Source: Christensenella sp. UBA2853 (GTDB lineage: Bacteria; Bacillota; Clostridia; Christensenellales; Aristaeellaceae). Taken from it: a DNA stretch of 58,423 nucleotides. Position numbers and translations under genes: made by a program. The stretch spans positions 1 through 58,423 of the forward strand of contig DEFL01000028.1 of NCBI GenBank assembly GCA_002350845.1, written 5' to 3'. This document shows, one piece after another, positions 15,801 through 22,482 of the stretch. Numbering within the stretch: the stretch's first letter is position 1; each line of letters begins with the position of its first letter. The notes beneath the pieces are model-generated. The model ran no database searches. It saw only the letters and a list, made by a program, of their open reading frames with translations, and was not told the origin of the DNA.

Positions 15801-17387
15801 CTGCTCTGCCGCGAATGCCGCCTTGATGGATTCCATGAAGTCCGTAAGGGCGGAGGGAAGACTGTTGAGGGATTCTTCCTCAAAGTTCACCTTGCCACCG
15901 GATCCACCGCCTCCGCCGCCGCTGTTGTCATCTTCCTTGTTCAGTTCATCAAAGCCGTATACCTGATTCTTGAGATCCTTTGCCGCGCCTCCAGCACCCT
16001 TCAAAGACTTTGCATAGTCATCCGTTCCCTTTTTCGCTACGGAATAGGTGGATTTCCCGGAGAGCAGGGCAAAGAACGCATTCAGATACGTAATGGCCTT
16101 GCTGATCCAGTCAATGATGGTACTGATTGCCGGGGCTATGGCGCTGATCAGATTCCCCGCGAATACTGCCAGATTCCCGGACAGACCGGTCATGCTGTTC
16201 TTCATGGAAGACATGGCAGAATTGAAGCTGGAGGAATACCGCGCAAATGACTGCATCCCGGCTTTCATGCTGTTGAACAGGGAAGAAATGAAGGTTCGCT
16301 TGATGCGGGATATAAGCATCCGCTTAATGCCGAACAGGGCCTTTACGAGTCCGTTGGAAGTCAATACGGATTTATTGCTGTGTGACCGGAGATTCTTCAA
16401 GGCACTGGTGAACCGCTGGATACCGGCTACCGCGCCTTTTGCACCCGCCGCCACGCCTTTGAACGTCAGCTTTGCCAGTCCACCCGCCGCATGGAGGGCC
16501 GTTCCGGCAATTCCCTTGAGGATGTTTCCGAACCTGGACAGGAAACCGCCCGCCTCGCTTGCATCAGGGCCTTTCTGTTTCAGTTCCCGGTCAACCGCTT
16601 TCAGCGCTTCCTCTGACTGATTCGCGGGCTGTTCTATGACGTTGAAGCCCGCCGCCGCCTGTTTGTACACCTCCAGCGCCTGAGACATCTGATCGTACAT
16701 GGCAACCAGATCCTGATACCCGGAGGTGTAGCTTCCCTGCACCGCGTCCGTCCCGTTGGCGCTCATATTATCCCGTGACCGCTCCAGCCGTTCTAATTCC
16801 TCCTCAGCGTTGCGGATCTGGATTTCTAAGCGTTGCCAGCTGGCGGAGGATTCGTCTACCCCTAATTCCTGCGCGATATCACGCCGCTCATACAGCTTGA
16901 AAAGGGCCTGTTCCGCTTTCTCAATCTGCGCCGTAAGCTGTTGAAATTCCGGGGTCTGTACCGTCTGTCCGCCCAGCTGATCAATCTGGGATTTCAGAAC
17001 AGTCAATTCCTGTTCCGCCTGTGCAATGTTGGCCTGTAACCGCTGGAATTGTGCGCCGGGTTTCACACCCGCCGCCTCCGCATTGCCGATTTTGGCAAGG
17101 TCGGATACAAGGCCCTGTGCCGATCTCTGCACCGTCCCCATAGCCTGATCAAACTTACCGGCTCCGAGGTACTGTGCAAATTTACTACCGGCTGACTGTG
17201 CCGCCGCACCCATGTTTTGAAGGGCAGTATTCATGGATTGCACGGCGCTGTTCATGTTCTGACCGGTCTGATTCACGGAACCGTTAAGGCTTGAGATTGC
17301 CCGCCGCATCTGTTGGGATCCACGCTGAAAACCTGTGTTATCAAGTTGGGTATCAATCACAATAGAACCGTCCGCGCCGTTCGCCAT
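12810..17387 (-). CDS. Phage tail tape-measure protein
   Basis: A 1525-aa protein starting at ATG 17387 after AAGGTGGTGACTGAGG. In order: an N-terminal region with long coiled coil (residues about 100-240), basic/hydrophobic segments, a hydrophobic stretch near 395-450 (NLAVFAGNLISAIAP, IIDWISKAITYLNAFFALL), the marker KNQVYGFDELNKEDD and a Gly-rich linker near 490, then repeated DW-x-x-LG units (540-740), about four Trp-rich modules near 820-1015 (GAWDAIKGFFGNLGE, KWNEIKQSV), about four modules near 1108-1310 (DGI ... TFT ... ALNxAFG), and KLGIHSPSKAF before the end. This is the layout of siphophage tape-measure proteins, which set tail length. No tube, capsid or portal gene accompanies it, which is odd. 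Confidence 0.88.
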   Translation of the reverse strand: MANGADGSIVIDTQLDNTGFQRGSQQMRRAISSLNGSVNQTGQNMNSAVQSMNTALQNMGAAAQSAGSKFAQYLGAGKFDQAMGTVQRSAQGLVSDLAKIGNAEAAGVKPGAQFQRLQANIAQAEQELTVLKSQIDQLGGQTVQTPEFQQLTAQIEKAEQALFKLYERRDIAQELGVDESSASWQRLEIQIRNAEEELERLERSRDNMSANGTDAVQGSYTSGYQDLVAMYDQMSQALEVYKQAAAGFNVIEQPANQSEEALKAVDRELKQKGPDASEAGGFLSRFGNILKGIAGTALHAAGGLAKLTFKGVAAGAKGAVAGIQRFTSALKNLRSHSNKSVLTSNGLVKALFGIKRMLISRIKRTFISSLFNSMKAGMQSFARYSSSFNSAMSSMKNSMTGLSGNLAVFAGNLISAIAPAISTIIDWISKAITYLNAFFALLSGKSTYSVAKKGTDDYAKSLKGAGGAAKDLKNQVYGFDELNKEDDNSGGGGGGSGGKVNFEEESLNSLPSALTDFMESIKAAFAAEQFEEVGAIVGRGLNTIVTTIDDWVNNKLRPLAVTWARNIARILNGFVAAFDWANLGKLFADGFNAIVDTVNNFLTTFDFDALAKAFGDGINGLVKNVDWKLLGQTLGNGLQSIHTIIWGTLASINWTQLGSSLATGVNTLFASIDWTKAATQMSASLKGVLDAIGTFLTETDWQAIGNDIAEFIAGIDWAGLVSSLYYGFYAALASIPELLWGIIKPAWESVVGWWNEAMDKNGGDVVKTLLEAIVTALKGIVEWEWKNMVQPMIKGIEDALGLENGTIVATATKLWTDFKTAIVNAWNTIKTTVSEFFTGVWDSIVGFFGTLGETGTAIWTGFSEGVSAKWNEIKQSVSDVFTGAWDAIKGFFGNLGETAKGIWDGFVSGVTSKWNEIKQSVTDVFTGAWDGIKGAFGKLSEIAGNIWDGFSTALSTAWTNVSGPVTKVFTDAWDAIKGVFDGIGTVASNLWEGLKNGLSTGWTNFKDKILQPFKDMWQAVKDFFGIASPSTEAASIGDFILQGLGSGLSAGVQAVLDVVTDVFGRIWNAIKSIFGFGGESQESKEAKQAGKDIMTGMKDGIKGDEDTVKKEIANAGKEALKSLRTELGIPEAGGASSKTKTIGENTVTGLSDGIVSKAVEQTFTNAANKAWQAVQKALNTAFGTKEGGSASKAKYVGETTVQGVNDGINSKAKDSTFTTVATATLTAVKNALNKAFGLASDTSSASKTKYGGEGVVKGIVDGIKEKAVQATFTSVANSVYDAVSKAINTALGISGGGWWGGNTSSSKFKDVGKAICQGVADGIDANTSTIKSAAERAAQAALTAAKNKLGIHSPSKAFAEIGNFMMEGMSNGLRDGQGDVARTVSDIAGALTDGMGGTSFNVGADAMVSGMDHVADKLMAFVDRLEAAANALVDGILPQPAIATGSYAPPRTRIGETAGTDIDGFTSEMRRQEAGRDELFYMIRDEIREGFTALLRKDNSIDGASLERTLASLKRDRERAFGGAY

Positions 17388-17428
17388 CCTCAGTCACCAC
17401 CTTTCCTCACATCATTTTTCATTGGGGA

Positions 17429-17689
17429 TCACCCTTTCTTCGTGGCGGTCTTTTTCTTTGCCGCCAGTTCTTTGTTGATCTTCTCAATCCGGGCCTTGCG
17501 CTCCGCCGATACCGGTTCAGATTTCAGCCCGTAACCGTTGGAAGTCCACCGATCCGTGCTGTCAATCCCGCCGCGCTTGTCCTTCTTTTTTCCCGGAGTG
17601 GTCATGGTGGGTTTCTTCTTCACGTTTCCTTTCCCGTCTCCCATGTGTTTAGGAGTAGGGGTTGCGAACGCTTTCTTAGTGGTTGCCAT
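17429..17689 (-). CDS. Small basic protein with DRWTSNGYG motif
   Basis: An 86-aa, Lys-rich protein (predicted strongly basic) starting at ATG 17689 after GGGAGGA. The N-terminal half is low-complexity and basic (KHMGDGKGNVKKKPTMTTPG); the C-terminal half has STDRWTSNGYGLKSEP followed by RKARIEKINKELAAKK. The DRWTSNG-[FY]-G block recurs in the 127-aa protein at 1482-1865. A basic tail plus a shared motif could mean nucleic-acid binding or tail assembly; I cannot say which. Positioned between the tape-measure and ADP-ribosyltransferase genes. Confidence 0.65.
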   Translation of the reverse strand: MATTKKAFATPTPKHMGDGKGNVKKKPTMTTPGKKKDKRGGIDSTDRWTSNGYGLKSEPVSAERKARIEKINKELAAKKKTATKKG

Positions 17690-17783
17690 TTTTCATTCCT
17701 CCCGTTTGTCGTTTCTCACGCGACACGTGTAGCCGTGCCGCGCATTGTCAAGTTTTCCGTTTACAATGCTCCGGGGTATGGGG

Positions 17784-18617
17784 TCATCCGATCTCCACCA
17801 CAAGGGTGATCTGTCTCCGGTTGTAGGACTGTGTGCCTTTCGTCCGTGCGTTCATCACCGGGGACAAACGCACATCCACGATCCGGGACGGGGTGTTCGG
17901 CCCGATAATGATTTCACCCAGCCGCCCTCCGGGGCCGTCTCCCGGCATGAATGCCTGTGTGCTTGCCTTTGCCCGGTACTCAATCCGAACCGCCCTGCTG
18001 GTGAATGTGGAGGGGTCTGTGGCGTTCTTAAAATCGTTGTAGGATGTGGACAGGAACCGCTCTTCACTGTATCCATGCCCCACAAGCGCCCCTTTCAGCT
18101 GGCTTTCCGTCATGTTCATGTAGTTGGCTCCCTTGACACCGGCTTGCTGGAGAAGCCCATTCACAAAATCATCATGGTCATACCGCTGGAGGTTCAAGTT
18201 GTAGCCCAGATTGTGGAGCGCATCGTTTAGGCCGTCCATCGTTGCCCTATGGGTGGGAGACATCGGAAGATGATTCATCATTTCCCAGTTCATGTTCTGG
18301 GACAGGGAATGGACACCATCACCACCCCATTGCACCGCCTCCGGGTTGGATGCAAGGTAGTTCTGCCGCGCAATCTCCGAATCAATCCCGAACACCTGAC
18401 GCTGGAAGTATCCGCGCCCGTTGTACAGGTCATGATAATCCGCGTCATCGTGATCCGAGAAGTTCCCGGCATTGCTGTTCTGTGCCTGTTGCGGGGTAGG
18501 CACTACCTGATCCTGTTGCAATGGCTGTATCGGGATCTGGTTCTGTGGTGGATTACTGGGAGCCGGGGGCTGTGTTGGCGTTGTTACGCCGCTTCCCCGT
18601 GATTTGTTGGATGCCAT
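17784..18617 (-). CDS. ADP-ribosyltransferase-like protein (R-S-E class)
   Basis: A 277-aa protein. Residues 1-50 are Pro/Gln/Asn-rich and probably disordered; the rest is globular. The C-terminal 140 residues follow the plan of Arg-specific/C3-like ADP-ribosyltransferases found in phage head proteins and toxins: R145 in LNLQRYDHD, the STS motif at 190-192 (RFLSTSYNDF), FTSRAVRIEYRAK, and E235 in GGRLGEIIIGPNTPSRIVDV. The residue two before E235 is Leu rather than the usual Glu or Gln, so target specificity may differ or activity may be reduced. It would transfer ADP-ribose from NAD to a protein. It starts 2 bp after a 38-aa membrane peptide gene. Confidence 0.7.
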   Translation of the reverse strand: MASNKSRGSGVTTPTQPPAPSNPPQNQIPIQPLQQDQVVPTPQQAQNSNAGNFSDHDDADYHDLYNGRGYFQRQVFGIDSEIARQNYLASNPEAVQWGGDGVHSLSQNMNWEMMNHLPMSPTHRATMDGLNDALHNLGYNLNLQRYDHDDFVNGLLQQAGVKGANYMNMTESQLKGALVGHGYSEERFLSTSYNDFKNATDPSTFTSRAVRIEYRAKASTQAFMPGDGPGGRLGEIIIGPNTPSRIVDVRLSPVMNARTKGTQSYNRRQITLVVEIG

Positions 18618-18619
18618 AT

Positions 18620-18736
18620 TCAGCCCTTCTTTCTGGCCCTCTGGCCTATGATTATTGATGCAATGACCAAGGCGATACCCGACACCGCCACGCCCATTAC
18701 AAACCCGATCAGGAGGGCAGGAACATTGATAGTCAT
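18620..18736 (-). CDS. 38-aa single-span membrane peptide
   Basis: A short gene starting at ATG 18736 behind AAAGGACGG. The product is one hydrophobic helix (VPALLIGFVMGVAVSGIALV, then IASIII) with a basic tail GQRARKKG, so N-out/C-in topology is expected. Its stop is followed two bases later by the ADP-ribosyltransferase start, so they are likely translated together. Size and topology fit a holin-like or small toxin/immunity peptide, or a membrane anchor for a partner; none is proven. Confidence 0.6.
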   Translation of the reverse strand: MTINVPALLIGFVMGVAVSGIALVIASIIIGQRARKKG

Positions 18737-18755
18737 AGTGGTTTACCGTCCTTTC

Positions 18756-19160
18756 TTACACGTCAATCTGAATCCATGTATGGTCTTTGTGACCGTCCAT
18801 AGCCTGTGCAATGCCGCGCATAACAGCCTCCAGCAGAACAAGACAATATGCCCGCCCGTCAACCGTTTCTGTGGGCCGGTGCTGTTCAAAAAGCCTGTTC
18901 ACGTCATCGGAGGGGAATGCTGACCGGAAGCCCTGCACAATGGTTTGATCGTACCCGGATAAGCGCTTTTCCCGTTTCTCAAGCAATTCAATGGGGGTGT
19001 ATTCCTCAAGCGCCTGTTCTTCTACGTCATCCGTCACATCAATTAAGTCATCCAGCCGTTTTAAGGTGAAGTGTGACTTGTCCATGCTGACGGTTCCGAT
19101 CTCATCACCGGCCCGATCCAATACGGTAACAGTCCAAACACTCAGCGCCTCCGCCGTCAT
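18756..19160 (-). CDS. Hypothetical acidic phage-element protein
   Basis: A 134-aa soluble protein with a beta-rich N-terminus (LSVWTVTVLDRAGDEIGTVS), an acidic middle (LDDLIDVTDDVEEQALEEYT) and a helical C-terminus. ATG 19160 overlaps the upstream stop by 4 bp, with GAGGAAG as ribosome site. I recognise no family. It is the second gene of the long minus-strand operon. Confidence 0.65.
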   Translation of the reverse strand: MTAEALSVWTVTVLDRAGDEIGTVSMDKSHFTLKRLDDLIDVTDDVEEQALEEYTPIELLEKREKRLSGYDQTIVQGFRSAFPSDDVNRLFEQHRPTETVDGRAYCLVLLEAVMRGIAQAMDGHKDHTWIQIDV

Positions 19161-19408
19161 GCTTCTTCCTCTGCCGGTTCCGGCTTGCCCAACTCATCCA
19201 GCGCCGGATCCACAACCATTCTCCCGCCCGCCCGTGTAGCCATCCAATCCTCGATCTGCTTCACGGGGAACAGGCGGAGGCTGTTGTTGGGGCCGGTCTT
19301 AATCACCGGGAAGGTGGGATCGTTCTTCACAATCTTCATCAGGGTGTCCCGCGAAACGCCCAGAGCTTCCGCGCACTCACGCGCACCACGGTAACAAACT
19401 CTTTCCAT
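19157..19408 (-). CDS. Excisionase-like helix-turn-helix protein
   Basis: An 83-aa protein from ATG 19408, which has CGGAGGAA upstream; the longer frame to 19459 lacks a site and is rejected. RECAEALGVSRDTLMKIV is a MerR/Xis-type winged helix-turn-helix, followed by PTFPVIKTGPNNSLRLFPVK and IEDWM, the wing and final helix of the helix-turn-helix 17/excisionase family. It heads the minus-strand operon and diverges from the regulator and recombinase genes, so it may direct excision as well as regulate this intergenic region. Confidence 0.8.
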   Translation of the reverse strand: MERVCYRGARECAEALGVSRDTLMKIVKNDPTFPVIKTGPNNSLRLFPVKQIEDWMATRAGGRMVVDPALDELGKPEPAEEEA

Positions 19409-19460
19409 CCGCAATTCCTCCGTTTCTTTCGGATTGTCTCCGTTGCTTTCGCCGTTCAAA

Positions 19461-19558
19461 ACTTGTTGAAACTTGCTGAAAGTCGTTGACTATAGCCATT
19501 ATGTGCGTTATACTTGTAAGCGTCAAAGGTTTGTTGGTAACTCAAATGTTACTTTGAA
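19461..19558 (+). promoter_or_regulatory. Divergent control region of the phage-like element
   Basis: A plus-strand promoter is clear: TTGACT (19486-19491), a 17-bp spacer, TATACT (19509-19514). Upstream are tandem 10-mers ACTTGTTGAA ACTTGCTGAA (19461-19480). Downstream, GTAAC-tcaaat-GTTAC makes an inverted repeat between the promoter and the first gene. These are good operator candidates for the adjacent HTH proteins. Because the promoter lies after 19473, a translation start there is ruled out. Confidence 0.75.
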
Positions 19559-19574
19559 AGGAGGGAATGTTATC

Positions 19575-20192
19575 TTGCCTAACATCCAAGAAGTCAGCCA
19601 CGCGGACTGGATCAAGACCGGGATCCGTATACAGGAAGAGATTGACCGGAACAAAATGACCTATGCACAGCTTGCCGAATACCTGACCAACGTCTACTAC
19701 GTCACAACATCCCGGCAATACGTCTCTAAGATCTGCAAGGGTGAAACATTCCCCCAGCTGTACACGCTCAAGGCTATGGCAGAAGTCTTTGACTGTGACG
19801 TTGCCTATCTGCTGTGTGAGCAGGACTGCCGGAAGCATGAAGCAACAGACATTCACGCATATACAGGGCTGTCAGAAACCGCCATTGAAACCCTCCATGC
19901 CCTGATCACGGAAACAGATGAAAAGAAAAAAGCCGCTGTACAGTACGTGATTCCCCTTATCAATCAACTGCTGGAGAATCGCGCCGCTGTACAGCGGGTA
20001 GGCGCTAACTTGAATGAAATAGCCTTTGCCACCGAATATGAAAAGACTTTCGGAGGAACAGGTGTGCCGGACAAGGTTGCATTCCGCTCCCGCAATGGGG
20101 GCATGTATGACCTGTCCCGAACCATTGAACAACAGGCGGATTCCCTGCTGGGCAATCCGTATGCAACTACAGAAGCAGGGAACCGAAATTAA
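19575..20192 (+). CDS. Repressor-like XRE regulator with C-terminal domain
   Basis: A 205-aa protein starting at TTG 19575 after AAAGGAGGG. Residues 20-75 (RNKMTYAQLAEYLTN, SRQYVSKICKGETFPQLYTL) form an XRE-type helix-turn-helix, followed by LKAMAEVFDCDVAYLL. The rest is helical with an ETAIETLHALI segment and no protease-like Ser/Lys pair that I can see, so it is not an obvious LexA/CI-type self-cleaving repressor. It lies upstream of the recombinase, as lysogeny or transfer repressors do, and is the best candidate to bind the operators at 19461-19558. Confidence 0.82.
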   Translation: MPNIQEVSHADWIKTGIRIQEEIDRNKMTYAQLAEYLTNVYYVTTSRQYVSKICKGETFPQLYTLKAMAEVFDCDVAYLLCEQDCRKHEATDIHAYTGLSETAIETLHALITETDEKKKAAVQYVIPLINQLLENRAAVQRVGANLNEIAFATEYEKTFGGTGVPDKVAFRSRNGGMYDLSRTIEQQADSLLGNPYATTEAGNRN

Positions 20193-20241
20193 GAACCTCC
20201 CACCGTGCTGATCACACGGGGGATCATGGAGGTGTGTAGCT

Positions 20242-21981
20242 TTGCCAGCCGCTGTCACGTATCGCGCTGACGTAAAAAGGGCCAAGGGGGATCCTATTCT
20301 CGCTGTGGTATACGCCCGGTATTCCAGCCACAGTCAGAATGAGCAATCCATTGAAGGACAGCTTGCCGCCGCTCAACAGTACGCCGCCCAGAAGGGCTAT
20401 ACCATCATCAAGGAATACTGTGACCGTGCTGTATCAGGCCGGACAGATAACCGTGACGCATTCCAGCAGATGCTTGCAGACACGGACAAGAAATCCTTTG
20501 ATGTGATCATCACATGGAAGGTTGACCGCATAGGCCGGAACCGTGAAGATACTGCTTTCAATAAGCACCGATGCAAGAAAAACGGTGTGAAGATTGAGTA
20601 TGTTGCAGAATCCTTGCCGGAGGGGCCGGAAGCAATCATTCTTGAATCCATTCTGGAGGGCATGGCTGAATACTATTCCGTCCAGCTTTCCACGAACGTG
20701 AAGCGCGGGATCCGTGAATCAGCGAAAAAGGGCCAGTTTCACGGGGGTACAATTCCGCTGGGGTACAATATCAACAAGGAAACCAAACGCTTTGAAATCA
20801 ACCCGGAAACCGCGCCTATCGTGCAGGAAATATTCAAGCGGTATTCAGAGGGCCAGACAGAATTTGAAATCATCGCATGGCTGAATGAAAAAGGGGTGAA
20901 GACATCCCGGAAACAGCCATTCGGAAAATCAAGCCTGTTGACGATCCTTCACAATGAAAAGTACATTGGCATTTACCGCTATGAAGATATCGTTCATGAT
21001 GATGCTATACCGCCCATCGTAGACCGTCCGACATTTGAGAAGGTGCAAGAGCTTATGAAAGTGAATCAACGCGCTCCATCCCACAAATGGTCATACATGG
21101 ACTTCATTCTCACGGAAAAGCTGTTTTGCGGGCATTGCGGGGAACCTATGATTGGTGTATCCGGGGTATCCCATACCGGCAACAAATACGGGTATTATGA
21201 CTGCCGGAAGCACCGGAGGAAGCAATGCAACAAGAAACCGGCCCGGAAGGAATGGATTGAAAACCTTGTCATCCGGCGCACGGTGCAGATGCTTCAAGAT
21301 TCTGAATTGCTGGAGTTTATCGCGGATAAGACGTATGAGTTCTATGCTTCACAGCAAAAGGCCCAGACGGAGCGGAAACTGCTTGAAAAAAGCCTTGCTG
21401 ACATCAACAAGGCAATCACTAATATCATGGGGGCCATTGAGCAGGGCATTTACACCGCCACCACGAAAACCCGCCTTGATGAATTGGAGGAGAAAAAGGC
21501 GGATGTTGCCGCCCAGATCGCAGAATATGACCTTGCCGCCTCCACCTTGAATCTGACACGGGATCATATTCTGTTCTTCCTTGAACAGTTCCGGGACGCG
21601 GATATGAATGATGAGGGATGCCGGAAGCGCCTGATTCAGACCTTCATCAATTCCGTGTTCCTGTATGACGATGGAAGGATCAAGATTGTCTACAATTACA
21701 CCGGCGAAAACAACGCCGTCACCTTGCAGGAGGTTGACGGTGTGGAAACCGAAATTGAAACCGGCTATGAGGATCCGGTTGATTCCGCAAACGGGGCGGA
21801 TTCTGGGGCAAAAGTTCTACTGCCGCAGGATGTGGCCCACCACCCACCCTCGGAGGCAGAAAAGCTTTCGAGGCTTTTTTTGCTTATAGCAGCCTATTTT
21901 TTTCTTGTAGATCCTTCTCGATTGACGTCTAATAATGTGAAAGGAGGTGCAGGCGGACATGCAAACGGTCAAGGGCCCTGA
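20242..21981 (+). CDS. Large serine recombinase (integrase of the phage-like element)
   Basis: A 579-aa enzyme that would integrate and excise the element. The resolvase domain starts AVVYARYSSHSQNEQSIEGQ with catalytic Ser near residue 28, followed by DRAVSGRTDNR and TWKVDRIGRNRED. Next come the recombinase domain (GTIPLGYNINKET), a zinc ribbon (FCGHCGEPM and YYDCRKHRRKQCNKK) and a coiled coil (residues about 370-440). The start is TTG 20242 with GGAGG about ten bases upstream. The last 35 residues or so (from about LPQDVAHHPP) run through a terminator-like hairpin and overlap the next gene, so the C-terminus probably reads across the attachment site into chromosomal DNA. Confidence 0.93.
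   Translation: MPAAVTYRADVKRAKGDPILAVVYARYSSHSQNEQSIEGQLAAAQQYAAQKGYTIIKEYCDRAVSGRTDNRDAFQQMLADTDKKSFDVIITWKVDRIGRNREDTAFNKHRCKKNGVKIEYVAESLPEGPEAIILESILEGMAEYYSVQLSTNVKRGIRESAKKGQFHGGTIPLGYNINKETKRFEINPETAPIVQEIFKRYSEGQTEFEIIAWLNEKGVKTSRKQPFGKSSLLTILHNEKYIGIYRYEDIVHDDAIPPIVDRPTFEKVQELMKVNQRAPSHKWSYMDFILTEKLFCGHCGEPMIGVSGVSHTGNKYGYYDCRKHRRKQCNKKPARKEWIENLVIRRTVQMLQDSELLEFIADKTYEFYASQQKAQTERKLLEKSLADINKAITNIMGAIEQGIYTATTKTRLDELEEKKADVAAQIAEYDLAASTLNLTRDHILFFLEQFRDADMNDEGCRKRLIQTFINSVFLYDDGRIKIVYNYTGENNAVTLQEVDGVETEIETGYEDPVDSANGADSGAKVLLPQDVAHHPPSEAEKLSRLFLLIAAYFFLVDPSRLTSNNVKGGAGGHANGQGP
21860..21882 (+). terminator. Terminator-like hairpin inside the recombinase 3' end
   Basis: AAAGC and GCTTT pair over a 7-nt loop and run into TTTTTTT. 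It lies within the recombinase reading frame, which suggests that this part is chromosomal DNA joined to the gene by integration. Confidence 0.55.
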
Positions 21982-22480
21982 CCGTACACCGGAAGAAGAG
22001 ATTACCCGTATGGTAAACGAACATCAGCTTGCTTTGCTTCGTCTCTGCTTCACCTATTTACATGACAGAGAACTGGCAAGGGATGCAGTTCAGGAGACAT
22101 TTCTGAAGGCATACCGAAGCCTGAAGACATTCAGATATGATGCCAACGAAAAAACCTGGCTTTCCCGGATCGCTATCAACTGCTGCCGGGATTTGAGCAG
22201 GAACAGCTGGTTCAGACATACTGATCGATCTGTAACACTCGATATGCTTCCTGAACCAAAAGTACAGCCATCTTATGATGACGACACACTGACGATTGAA
22301 ATGATGAAGCTGCCCAAGAGGCTGCGAGAAGTGATCTTACTGTACTATTTTGAAAATATGACAACACCCGAGATCGCAGAGACCTTGCAAATCTCACAGC
22401 AGGCAGTCAGCGATCGCCTGGTTCGCGCTAGAACAAAACTTCGGAAAGCGCTGGGGAAAGAATTTGAGGGAGATGATTGA
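21959..22480 (+). CDS. ECF (sigma-70 family) RNA polymerase sigma factor
   Basis: A 173-aa sigma factor from ATG 21959, seven bases after AAAGGAGGTG. Region 2 reads LALLRLCFTYLHDRELARDA then VQETFLKAYRSLKTFRYD and TWLSRIAINCCRDLSR; region 4 reads LPKRLREVILLYYFENMTTP then EIAETLQISQQAVSDRLVRA. These are the standard ECF sigma segments and the length is typical. The stop overlaps the presumed anti-sigma start region by a few bases, so the pair is co-expressed. It directs RNA polymerase to its own, unknown, regulon. The 3' end of the recombinase overlaps its first 23 bases. Confidence 0.93.
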   Translation: MQTVKGPDRTPEEEITRMVNEHQLALLRLCFTYLHDRELARDAVQETFLKAYRSLKTFRYDANEKTWLSRIAINCCRDLSRNSWFRHTDRSVTLDMLPEPKVQPSYDDDTLTIEMMKLPKRLREVILLYYFENMTTPEIAETLQISQQAVSDRLVRARTKLRKALGKEFEGDD

Positions 22481-22482
22481 AA

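Noticed and set aside
19473..19574. Upstream start for the XRE regulator
   Set aside because: A TTGACT/TATACT promoter lies inside this stretch, so the message cannot include it.
1482..21981. Complete intact prophage
   Set aside because: No terminase, portal, capsid, tail tube, baseplate or lysis genes are recognisable.
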